Shown here piece after piece: positions 1 to 9,898 of a DNA stretch of 21,349 nt. The position numbers were made by a program, and so were the translations under genes. The notes under the pieces were generated by a model that saw nothing but the letters and a program-made list of their open reading frames with translations, was not told the DNA's origin and ran no database searches. Source of the DNA: Paramacrobiotus richtersi (taxonomy: Eukaryota > Tardigrada > Eutardigrada > Parachela > Macrobiotidae); assembly GCA_034698045.1 (NCBI GenBank), contig JAQGAU010001109.1:1-21349 (forward strand), read 5' to 3'. Each line of letters opens with the position of its first letter. Positions within the stretch are counted from its first letter, which is position 1.

Positions 1-1073
1 AAATCGAAAAGGGCCTCCCGGATACGGTGCATGAACCGTTTAGTCCCCCTGTCAATTTTCACATCTCCCACACGAATCTCCGAATTGCCAACCGTGGGCT
101 ATAAAACAAACCAGCATTGTCCTAACTTTGTGTAAATCATGCCGATGGATTCTCGTAGGTACTATTTTGGTACTTAAATGGTACAGTATCTAGCTTACCT
201 CCTTGACAGGTTTGTGTACATTCGGTTCTAAGCCCGAACATTCACTGGGTGAGCTCTTATCAATTGCGATTTTCTTCCTGCGCGGCGACTCATCTTCCGT
301 AGTCTCGATTTCCGCTGGCATGAGAAGCTGCGTTAAAGGAACAGACCCGCGATTATCTCGTTTCGGATAGCGTCTTTTTGGTCTGCAACGATCACAAGGC
401 TGTACATAATAGTGGCTTCTTTATGGTTAGTGACTTCAGCTTAGCATTGGATGTCTGAACCAAATTTCATGTTCTCCGATCAAGGTACATTTCTGATTCG
501 ACCACAGTCAACATTGCAACTTACTCGGTTTCCGTTTCTTCCACAGGATCTCCGCCAAGAGACGCACAACTTCGGAGACTGTTTTCTTCCACACTTTGCC
601 GGACACCAATCTTTTCCGCATCACACAGCAGTAACCAGTCATGCTTTGTCCTTTCCTTTTTCCGCTTACGCTCACTCGGACAATGCAAAACAGGAGTACG
701 GAAACTAAACACAGACGACCAGATGTCTTAATATGAATACTTTAGTGGAGAAATTAGGCTGCATACGAATGGTGCTAAAATTCCCAAGGAGGTAGCAGTC
801 TTACCGGTGCGGCTTTCGCGTTTCTCTGCAAGAATGCGGTATGGTCAGTGTACGTTCAGACCTGTAATAAACACGTATCAACCTGGCGAAACAAAACTGC
901 AAACTGTACCCAGGCAAGTAAAAAATCACGGAAAATTTGAAACAAGCGAAACAGGCTCAAAAAGTACGATTGCATCTAGGAATGATACTAAGTATGCTCA
1001 TTTATATTGTCTATGCCAAGAACTGACAATACTACCTAAACTTTAGATATAGTAAGTTTTTGTCTATGCGCAT
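1..1073 (-). CDS. Paralogue copy A: 5' exons of WH/WFG-family gene, partial at left edge
   Basis: Minus-strand gene cut by the window edge. Exons supported by splice signals and by alignment to copy B are 861-805 (57 nt), 704-525 (180 nt), 382-199 (184 nt) and 98-1 (open at the edge). Introns start GTAAGA, GTAAGT and GTAAGC and end in TAG or CAG; phases agree and the joined frame is open throughout. A possible first exon is 1073-1036 (ATG, 12 codons plus 2 nt, then GTAGTA); its phase fits but it is not conserved in copy B, so the start is tentative. The predicted protein begins with a lysine/arginine-rich, probably nuclear-localising region (SERKRKKERTKHD, PKRRYPKRD, RRKK). The last exon starts the first winged helix (TKRFMHRIREALFDL), alignable to IKRFIQRIQQAILNL in copy B. 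The WFG module, if present, lies outside the window. The four N-terminal exons have no recognised domain. The function is inferred to be nuclear and DNA-binding. Confidence 0.68.
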
Positions 1074-1099
1074 TGCGATTCCCTGCTGAATTCTCGGAA

Positions 1100-4000
1100 A
1101 AGCTTCATGACGCAAATCCGCAAAATTACGGTCTGAAGATCCGCCAGTATGTTATAAGCGCTTTTCCAAGTGCGATTTGACACACCGATCGCATTCGCGT
1201 TGCAGATAAAAATCTTCAGTCCGCTGATATTTATCAACCAGAGAATGCGTTTACGGGATAATGCGTTTTACGTAAAAAATTGTACCGTGAGCACTTGTGC
1301 CCAATCCAGCCTTTTAGATCCACGAAAACATACTGTTCATTATATTTCCTTATCTTTATGGTCATCTAACAAAATTCTATCTACGAGTTATACACCTATT
1401 ATGCGAAAATAAATCATGAGCATACGATCAGGGTGACTGACGATAAACCATACTCTGTTTTCAAAGGTTTACCGAGTTCAAAAGTCGCCTCCACATTCAC
1501 TACCGGCAGAATCCTGCCCATCATGATCGTCAAGGTAATTTACGATATATTTACGATAATTACTTTATTTATATTTACGATAATTTACGATCTTCAGCGT
1601 TTTTCAGGCATAATTTTTTCGGTAGTTTCTTTACTGCGGTGCAGGATGACATTTGGTTAACTGCTCGCCAGCTGCTAGTAAATACAGATAGTAGTGACGG
1701 TAAGTTGCTAACGCTCTTCCTTAAATTGTTAGGTTGGAGCCATGGCGGTAAGCACATACACACGCATGATTTATGATGCAGCATTTGTACAGATTAATAC
1801 ATATCAGTTAATTACGTTTAAATTTTTTGATCCACAGATGTCGGGTTTGCGCAGCGTTTGCGCAGTGTCGCGCATGCATGCTGAATGGAAAGGTCAACTA
1901 AATATACAGTTCGTGGAGAAGGATGACGGTATGCCGGTTTTCTTAAATTCATGCATAATGGCAATATTTGGTAAGCTCTGCTTACCGTGAAACTGACGCG
2001 TTTGTGTTTGTGATGCACGTTTTTCTCGCCCACAGTGAGCATCGTTGAAAACTATTGCATGGGAACTCGCATTGTACACAATGCATGTTCTCTCGTTATT
2101 GTTTATTACCGTGTTAAATGTACTATACATTACGTGTTAAATGTTGTAATTTAATGGGTTTTTTGGGTTTTTCCTCTGTACGTTAATACTTTTGTTCTTT
2201 CTTTATGCATATATACATGCGTACACATTATCTTTATGCATATATGTATGGCACCTGCTGGACGGAATATGTTGGTCAGAGGAATAAAACTGCTGCTGCG
2301 AAACTGATATGAATTAAACGAGTTAATGAGTATACGGTCTGACTATGTCAGTAAATGCGGCAGTGTACAGTTATTTGTTTCATAAATTCATATATAGTAT
2401 GTACGTATCTGTATTAATTATGGTATTATTTTAATTAGTTAATTTAATGCTGGTAAAGAAGAAATTCCGATCAGTTCAGATTTGTGTACCAAATTCTGAA
2501 TACATCACTTCCGAAAGATGGTGAAAACCCAGAGGAAAGTTGATTTGATTTTCGCCCGTTCTTATTAAATCTGTCGATACATAAAACAGGTACTTTGGAA
2601 AAAACCGACACCGTACTATCACATTCTGTTGTAGGTACACGATTAGATTCAGGGATGAAGATTCAGGAAGAGCCCAAGGACGTGATTATTTGCCAACCAA
2701 TCGATACTATCATAACACATGAACAATGCGAATTAATGCAGATTTATGCAAATTAATTTACAACCACGTAACAAGTCTTTCTTAGCAGTTTAATACAAGA
2801 ATTTAATACAGTTTAATACAAGCTCTTTATCCATTCCAACCCTATAAAACTGTCGTCTACAGACCGATTACGCAGAATTGTCCCACTTTTTCTTCGATTT
2901 TTTTTTAAAATCAGAGAAGAGTAGTAAAATGATTCTGCTATATGCGATCGAAAGGAGTTTTTATTGGCTACATTATGGTATGAAACGGTCTTGATTAGAG
3001 CAGACGTTCCAATCTGGCACCGCCTAGACCGGAGAGCTCCGTGCACGAGAAGCACCTACGAAGTTTCAGCGCCGTCGGGTCATTTCGATCGCATAATTGG
3101 TCAGAAAATTCGTTGATTACGAACAGATTCCAACTTAAATTTTTCCTTCTGTTATGATATTCCTTTAGCCCAGAAAATGTTTTCGAACTCGATCCGAAGT
3201 CATCTTCAAGTTTTACAGCCCTCAAGGGGGGAAGAGTCGAGCTCAAGCAGGAACCAGTGCTCGGTCGATGCTGGCAAACAGGGCATGGATTGTTTCTTGC
3301 CAAAAAGCGTACGGATATTCTTAGTTCGACGTTTCTAATTAGTTTCGGCTGTTGGTCGAAGAAAATCGGTCATGGTTAAAATATGGCGACAGCGGCCGGG
3401 AACCATGTCCCAAAACCCAGCGCGAGAATTTTTGGCCAGTTTTTGAAAAATGTTTCTTTTTGAACGGGTAACCCAAGCATCCTACATAAATTCACACGCT
3501 TAGGCTGCCATTTGTTACTCATTTTAAAAATGCTTACAAAATGTTCTATAGAAACTCAGGTTTGGGCAATTGGTCGGGAGAAAAAATCACTGTTTTTTGG
3601 GACAACTCGGGTCGTCTGACGTCACCCGTTTGTCTGCTTGAGGTTTCGAATCTACACAGTTGTTCAAACGCATATGTTCTAGAGAAATGGTTTGCGAACA
3701 AAGTAATATAAGAGCCGAAATTATAGTGTCACAGCGGCACGTGCTGTGAATTTTTGTCTGAAGTGGGACAATGCGGCGTAATCGGGCAGTAGTCATACAA
3801 AAGTGCGTTGAAGTAATCATCAAAGCCCCAAATCCAAATCACACTTCAATATAAGCCGATTCGCTAAAAAATAAAAAATGTTTTCTTATTACCGCAGGCA
3901 TACAACTTTGTGAAACAAACTGGCTTTCTAATCGTAAACTTGTAATGTTCATGAATTTCTGATCGGCTTAATTATCAGTGATTTTACAATCTTTACAACG

Positions 4001-4440
4001 ACCCGCAACTGTCTACTAAATCGTATGTTGTACCACTTTTCACGGTTCCTTATTTATTTTGTGTCAGTAGTTACTTCTACAGCAATTAGATGAAAGACAA
4101 TACAAAGTATACATTTCCTCGTATTTTCGTTTTGACAAGTCGATAACGATTTCAAGGTTATCGTAATGAACTCATCTTACGCGAGTTATGAAAAGTGATT
4201 TCGAAAGCGGTTGCGGGTTATTTGTATGTACAACAGTTGCGTACTAACTAAGTAAGTGTCTTACTAACAAGTAGTTCAGTATTACGCTAGCTCGGACGAA
4301 ACGAAAACACGGCTGGAATGAATAACTCAAATTAACGATTTGAAGTAAATATCCATCAACTATTAGAAATAATTCAGTTTAGACACTGCAAATCAACCCA
4401 ATTTTTTTCTGTCAATAAGTACAAAATTTTACCCTGGAGT
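1100..4440. other. Intergenic region without a supported gene
   Basis: Apart from dispersed repeat copy 1 (1440-1815) and its possible extension at 2305-2400, I see no exon with matching splice signals and no similarity to the neighbouring gene family. Short chance frames exist on both strands, for example 3303-2995 minus, but none has a recognisable domain. It should contain the 5' regulatory region of copy A and the 3' flank of copy B. Confidence 0.5.
1440..1815. repeat. Dispersed repeat, copy 1
   Basis: Shares blocks in the same order with 8670-9022: CCATACTCTGTTTTCAAA, a block around GGTTCAAAAGTC, CAGGATGACATTTGGTT, CGCTAACGCT and a CATGGCGGTAA block. A further stretch at 2305-2400 resembles 19690-19790 (GTAAA-GCGGCA, GTACAGTTATT). 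No protein-coding frame, terminal inverted repeats or target-site duplication could be made out, so the class is unknown. Confidence 0.6.
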
Positions 4441-4477
4441 ACTCGGCAATCCAATTCTCGCCGGCATTCCCTCCGTA

Positions 4478-5937
4478 CTAGATCTTATCCCATCCAAAAC
4501 CTTCCGCGAATCGTTCCGCATCTTCACTCTCCCGTTTGGCAGCTTGTTGATCCACTCCATAACGGACAGGGCGCAGCCGATACTCCAGTGACGGAATCTG
4601 CCAGGCACCCTCAGCGAAGAACGGCCACATCTCCTGTTCCGGCATCTGCCACTTAGCCAACGTCTCGAGCGTCCTGTCTTCGGGATGGGCACCGAACCAC
4701 CTGGCTGCATTGATTTTGTCATCATCGTCCCACTCCTTCCACGAATCTCGAGGGCGTCGGAGAAGCAGGGCTTCCTCGCCAACTCGAAACTGGCATGACG
4801 AAACCCGCTCAGTCTGTGCATTCACATCGAGATGACTATCAATCTCCACCATAGCGAAATCGCGTTGTGTAAAGCTGATTTCTTCTTCCTGGGCAGGCAA
4901 ACTGATAGCACTCTTACTGGCCACACGCTGCTCCACGGGGAGGTCAATAAGTGGATCGGCACCAAACCAGCGCGGCGCACTCATCTTCGGGTTATTGGCC
5001 TTCCGCGCACCTCGAGGACGCTGGATGAACAAACATTTCCGGGGTACCTCAGTATGGTTCTTCCGGTTTGGCTGAGCTTCAGTAATACCGGGATGATCTT
5101 TTTCCATGCGAGCGACACTGTCTCCGCTTATGCTGCCGATACTACCAGCATCTGAAGGTTTGCCGCTATCGATGTTGGAATTCTCCTCAGTTACCGGGAG
5201 GCGGTAAAGACCGCTACGGAACACGATATCTCCGGTTAGAGCGAACTCGTGCAATACGTCACGTACTCGTATCTTCAAGTCCTCTAGCGTTATGCCGATT
5301 CTGAAATCGCCAAACTAATGCATATTCTGATAAAAAATTATAGAATTCTAAGTTCTAACAAATGGCTTAAGTCGCAGATTTTTACACGATACTGCTCACC
5401 GCGCCTGAACATAGACGTACAACAAGTTTATACTTTACGAGATGCTCAAAATAGTCTTCCGTACTTTTCACTTCATGACTTGAACACCATAGCTACTAGC
5501 CAAATCCAACTTAGCTTTTGCACTACTTACGTATAGGTCCGGCTGATAAAATCGCACGCATCGTCCTTGCTGACTCCGGGATAATCCGAATCTCGAAACT
5601 CTGTGAGCTCTTTCATGGCAGTTTTCACCGCTTCTTTGACATTTTCCCTGGTTACAACAGGAAATGACCGTTGTGTTTTATATTGTTCGCAGGCGAAAAG
5701 GGTGTAATCATAATCCGAGTCATGGTCAGTTCGATCCAAGAGTTGAAAAAGGTATCCAGCTGCCACACACCGATCCAGATTCTTCTTAAAACTCTCATAC
5801 TCATACACGTAGTTGGCATCCTTCCGCAACTCGTGAACAACTCGCCACACAATGGGAATCTGTTTCCTGCTTTTCAGATTGAGAATGGCTTGCTGGATAC
5901 GCTGGATGAACCGTTTAATCTCACTGTCAGTTTCCAT
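4478..5937 (-). CDS. Paralogue copy B: tandem winged-helix plus WFG-module protein
   Basis: Two exons: 5973-5531 and 5300-4478 (stop TAG), with an intron 5530-5301 (GTAAGT...TTTCAG) in phase 2. The ATG at 5937 gives about 409 aa; the exon also opens upstream to an acceptor at 5974, in frame with the N-terminal exons of copy A. Residues about 5-65 (IKRFIQRIQQAI, RKQIP, NLDRCVAAGYL) resemble the SAMD1-like winged helix of KAT6/MOZ and SAMD1. Residues about 95-172 follow the linker-histone H15 pattern (VKEAVKTAMKEL, LKIRVRDVLHEF, GDIVFRSGLYRLP) and are only restored when the intron is removed. A first degenerate WFG repeat (RWFGADP) lies near residue 246. The full module, with KINAARWFGAHPE, KWQMPEQEMWPFF and WQIP, spans about 320-373, and RFAEGFGW is near 400. 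DNA or chromatin binding is inferred from the winged helices. The WFG module is not a family I recognise. Confidence 0.75.
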
Positions 5938-6082
5938 GTCCCCACTACGAATCTTCGGTTTGCGAAACCTGTACTGTAACACACAAGCGGTATAATTTCT
6001 AACACCGTTCTTACTTTATGTAAATCATACCCATATGAATATATCATGTAAGTTACAGACCATAGATTCTACTAGGAACTAG

Positions 6083-6866
6083 CTATAATGCCGGTTTAGG
6101 TTTGCTTTTGGCCTCCTTGCCAGGAATGTGCACATTCGGTTCGAATCCCGAACATTCTTCACTGGATAAACTCTTGTCAGTTGTGATTTTCTTCCTTTGC
6201 GGCGACTCATCTTCCGTAGTCTCGATGTCCGCTGGCATGGGAAGCGGTAAAGGAGCAAACCCGCGACTGTCTCGTTGTGGATAGCGTCTTTTTCGTCTGC
6301 AACGATAATTTCATGTTATCCGATTAAGGTACATTTCCGATTCGACAACTGTCAACGTCGCAGCTTACTTGGTGTCAGTTGCTTCCACAGAATCTCCGTC
6401 ACGAGATACACGACTTCGGAGATTGTTCTCTTTCACACGTTGCCGAACACCAATGTTTTCCGCCTCACACCGATGTAACAAGTCATGCTTTGTCCTTTTC
6501 GGTTTTCGTTTACGCTCACCAGGACAATCCGAAACAAAAGCGCCCAAACTAAACACAGAAGATCCGATGTCAAAATAACGTTATTTTACTGGAAAATTAA
6601 GACGAATATGAATGCCGCTAAAAATGCCAGGAGACAGCAATCTTACTATGTCGGTTTTCGTCTTTCCCTGTGAGACTGCCTAGTGGTCAGTTTAGGTTTG
6701 TATCTGCAACAAAAGCGTATAAACCTGCCGATATAAGATTGCAAACTGTGACCAGGCAAATAAAAATTCTGGAATAAGCGAAAGAAGCTCAAAAGTACGT
6801 CTTCTTTCAGTGCGAGTAACGATACTACAGTATGCTTACTTACGATATGAATTTTAGTACTTCCAT
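6083..6866 (-). CDS. Paralogue copy B, N-terminal exons (basic region)
   Basis: Four exons on the minus strand: 6866-6844 (ATG in the context GCAAATGG, 7 codons plus 2 nt, donor GTAAGT), 6703-6647 (57 nt), 6548-6369 (180 nt) and 6296-6113 (184 nt). The last three have exactly the same lengths and phases as their counterparts in copy A, and the joined frame is open. The product is basic and low-complexity (GERKRKPKRTKHD, RKRRYPQRD, QRKKI), consistent with a nuclear protein; no domain is recognised. At the end of the fourth exon, copy A has GAG followed by the donor GTAAGC, while here GAG is followed by GCCAAA. Read-through adds nine codons and stops at TAG (6085-6083), giving about 157 residues. 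If the GC were used as a donor, the exon would join in frame to 5973 and give about 569 residues, but GCCAAA is a poor GC-type donor. It may thus be a truncated gene, or the 5' half of a gene now split in two. Confidence 0.6.
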
Positions 6867-7144
6867 TTGCGTGAAATTTACTTATGTATGTATAGTTCCA
6901 CACTGACATCCTACAGGTCTTAAGAAACTTTTTCGACAACTGACAAAATTTACACAAGGAATCACGATTTGCATGGGCTGTATCAGGAACTCCGCTGAGC
7001 GAATTTCCCGATTCTGCCCGTAGGACTGTTTGTGGGTAATTTTATCAAATTTACAACGCATTTGCGCAAACGAAACCTACTCAATTCTACAAGTGTTACA
7101 TGTATAACTTATCCCTGGCAAACACTGCAGCTTTCCTGGAAAAC

Positions 7145-7667
7145 TCACTCTTTATGGTCCTTTCGCTCGTGCGTTTCGCTGCCCGAAGCTTCGGCTGCAT
7201 GGAGTCCTCCTTCACCGTTTTTCTGCTCGATTGCATTCCCCCGAGAGGGATTCTCTTTCTCTTTGCCATACGGAAAGGCATTGGTTGTGGTTTGGCAATT
7301 TGTCACTGGTCGCATTTTTATGCCTTTAAGGTACGAACCGTGACGCTCGCGGGAAACAATGTCTTCCATTTCTTTGACGTGATCACCATGAGTCGCGGGA
7401 AAAGCTCGACGAACAGCCGGGACGAATAACTTTGAGAATTTTATGTCGTCCCACTCGGGTAGCTCAGGAAAATCTCCATGTGCACGCAGTTGATAGAAGA
7501 CCACAGTTCTTGCGAGCTTGTTATCTGCACAGTGGTGGTGCATGGCGTTGGACGGCTGAAACCGTTGGATGATAATCTCCGTCATTAGAGTGGTGATTTC
7601 TTCCTTTCGAGCAGGAGATATCACAGGTTCGTAGACCATGGCTACAGGAAGATTGTAGAACGATTCC
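7145..7667 (-). CDS. Terminal exon of an unrecognised gene
   Basis: Open frame of 173 codons on the minus strand, starting after a good acceptor (TTCCTTTAG) in phase 2 and ending at a stop at 7147-7145. An internal ATG lies near 7638 (MVYEPVISPARKEEI). The first about 110 residues look like folded, mainly helical protein (ITTLMTEIIIQRF, LARTVVFYQLRAHG, FSKLFVPAVRRAF). The last about 60 are polar and low-complexity (TNCQTTTNAF, EKENPSRG, ASGSETHERKDHKE). There is no zinc finger, winged helix or WFG motif. The LAR...VRRAF spacing loosely recalls a BEN domain, but too weakly to call. It sits just upstream, in transcription direction, of copy B. I could not find a matching upstream exon, so the gene start is unknown. 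Its phase-2 acceptor and length make it more than a chance frame, but a relic exon is possible. Confidence 0.45.
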
Positions 7668-7699
7668 CTAAAGGAACAAAATGAATAAAAATTTATGAA

Positions 7700-9870
7700 A
7701 TCCGCTGGGTACAAATGTACACGATTTAACGTGCAGCTGTAGCCTGTAACTGATTGTGAGCTGTTGCCGTTGGTACATCAGTAAAGTAGACGCGCCCTGA
7801 GGGTGCCAGTCACTGCCATATTTGCAAGTAGAATGAGAGCCAGTGGACAACGATGTTGCTGAAGCCTGAATTCAATAATTCGGAATTCCTGTCACTAATA
7901 CCCGTATAACATCAATAATGGTGTAAATGCCGAAGCAAGTTGAAGTAACTGGTCTTGGACTACTAAACGCTAATGAGTAATGAGGCATTATTGGTCAACC
8001 GGAAAATGGAAACGATACAGTGCTTCCACCAAGTAGAGTAATCGAAACCGATACCAGTGAGTACCAGGATATATGTTCGTATAGTGCGACATACGCACAG
8101 CGTTGTCTGTTTTTTGTTTTGAATTTATTAATGTTGAACGAGCCTTGTTTCCTATACTTCCGGTGTATTTTCTTCGGCATTTTTCCTGATGTTGGTTGGA
8201 TGACCTTCTCACCAGCTTATGTACAGTCCAGTCTCCCCTTGCACGCTGCCGGATGCGGAAGTATGCGACTATCAATAGCGGTAAGCTCATGCAAGCAAAT
8301 AACAGTAATATAATAATTACGTAGCTTCCCGCAACGCACCTCGATCTTCAGCACATATTGATTACTAATCCAGTTAACATTTTCACAGTTATATAACTGC
8401 TACAAACAACAGCTTTAACAATTCTCCAAATCTGTACCGCGCTCTGTAGTATAATCCTATTATCCTAATACTTGTCAGATACAGATAGCTTATGCACCAT
8501 AATCAAAGGGAAAACATCCACCATTCAGAAAACAACATATTATTGTCATCAGCGACAACAGCACAACTTCAGGCTTTTTCCGAGTTGTTCAACAAAACAT
8601 TGCATACACATTACGCACACTGTTGTTTTCCGATAATAATGTTTGTCGTTCTTCTCTTTCTCCTTGATCCTAATAGGCCATACTCTGTTTTCAAATGCTT
8701 ACCGGGTTCAAAAGTCCCCATTCACTTCCGGCAGAGTCCCATGCCCAACGTGATCGTCAACCGAAGCCGCTCGCTAGTAATTAAAAGAACAGTTGAATTG
8801 TTTCTATGTACGATATAAAAGTCCTTCAGAATTTCTGGCATAATATTTCCGGTAGTTTCCTTCCTGTGGTACAGGATGACATTTGGTTCATCGTTCGTCA
8901 GCGGCTAAATAGCGACGCTAAATCGCTAACGCTTTTCCTTATTGTTAGACTGTAGACATGGCGGTAAACACGTATGTATGCATGATTTCAGCATTTATAA
9001 TACAGTTTAAAACATATTAGTTGGATGTTGTGTGTACTTGTTGTCAGTATGATTATACCAAAATTAGTAGAACACTGCAATCATTCAGATAACATTAAGG
9101 ATGAACAGATGCCCAAGGCTTGTAAAGAAGTGCCAAGTTTTACTGTACTGTGGTGTGAAGCCTCGTTCTAGATGTACATTCTGTAGGAGCGCGCAAGTAG
9201 TCTCATCCCCAAGCATGATAGTAAATCGCTGTCAACATAGATCTATGAAGGACGATCGTAATACGACGATGATTGACTACCGTTCGGCGTTCATAAAATG
9301 CATTGTTCTGTGCTTATATTTATGTACATATAGTACAGTACTTATTTATTCTTGCTTTCGTGATGTTATGCTGTGTCTGTAAACTCCTGGTTCGATAACA
9401 CTTTCTTATCTGATAGCGCTCAAGGTTCTTATTAAATGCACATAAACATTATAAAAGAAGATATATCTGCTAGCTGTAAATGATCCAACTGAGCACTGAA
9501 GATTGAGGAAAAACAGAGTGTCATGGTTTTTGTCAACAATTCTGCCATATAATAAAACCGAGCAAGAAACCTTTAGGAGAATAATTCTTGCATCTTCGTA
9601 ACAGCTCATTCCCAGCAATCAACGAAAAATCCACAATTGATCCCTTCTAGCCTTATTATGAAACATCCAAAACTGCGTAATCATCAAGCTTCCAAATCGT
9701 GTTCATTCAAATTCCCTGAAAGATAAAAACAAATATGTTTCCGCGAGCCGCAGCGGTTAATCCGAAAGTAAAGGGAAATTTGCCCAACTAAGCAGCTCAA
9801 ACTAAATAAAAATCAAAGAAAAAAATAAGTCACTCAAGACATAAGTCTACATGCAGAAGGGCAAATCGAA
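7700..9870. other. Intergenic region, mostly repeat copy 2
   Basis: No supported gene. An exon feeding the acceptor at 7668 should lie here or further up, but no phase-2 donor with a convincing frame was found. Contains dispersed repeat copy 2 at 8670-9400 and the 3' flank of copy C. Confidence 0.45.
8670..9400. repeat. Dispersed repeat, copy 2
   Basis: The left half (8670-9022) matches 1440-1815 and the right half (9140-9400) matches 19921-20150, sharing GAAGCCT, AATCGCTGTCAA, TATTCTTGCTTTC, CTGTAAACT and GGTTCGATA-CACTTT. It is therefore the most complete copy in the window and bridges the other two. The family is unidentified; no coding capacity is visible. Confidence 0.6.
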
Positions 9871-9872
9871 AT

Positions 9873-9878
9873 TTTATT
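9873..9878 (-). terminator. Poly(A) signal of copy C
   Basis: AATAAA on the minus strand (TTTATT on the plus strand), 21 nt downstream of the copy C stop codon. Canonical hexamer at a plausible though short distance. Confidence 0.5.
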
Positions 9879-9898
9879 AACAAGAAAGTAGAAGTACA

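Noticed and set aside
2995-3303. 102-codon minus-strand frame with a CPVC motif
   Set aside because: Only one Cys pair, no His pair at zinc-finger spacing, no supporting splice pattern and no similarity to the other genes here.
7988-8290. Minus-strand frame beginning MSLPLLIVAYF with a GTGAGA donor near 8208, as a possible upstream exon for 7145-7667
   Set aside because: Its donor is in phase 0 while the acceptor at 7668 needs phase 2.
9380-9400. B-box-like GGTTCGATA as sign of a tRNA gene or tRNA-derived SINE (also 20131)
   Set aside because: No A box at the right distance and no cloverleaf could be drawn.
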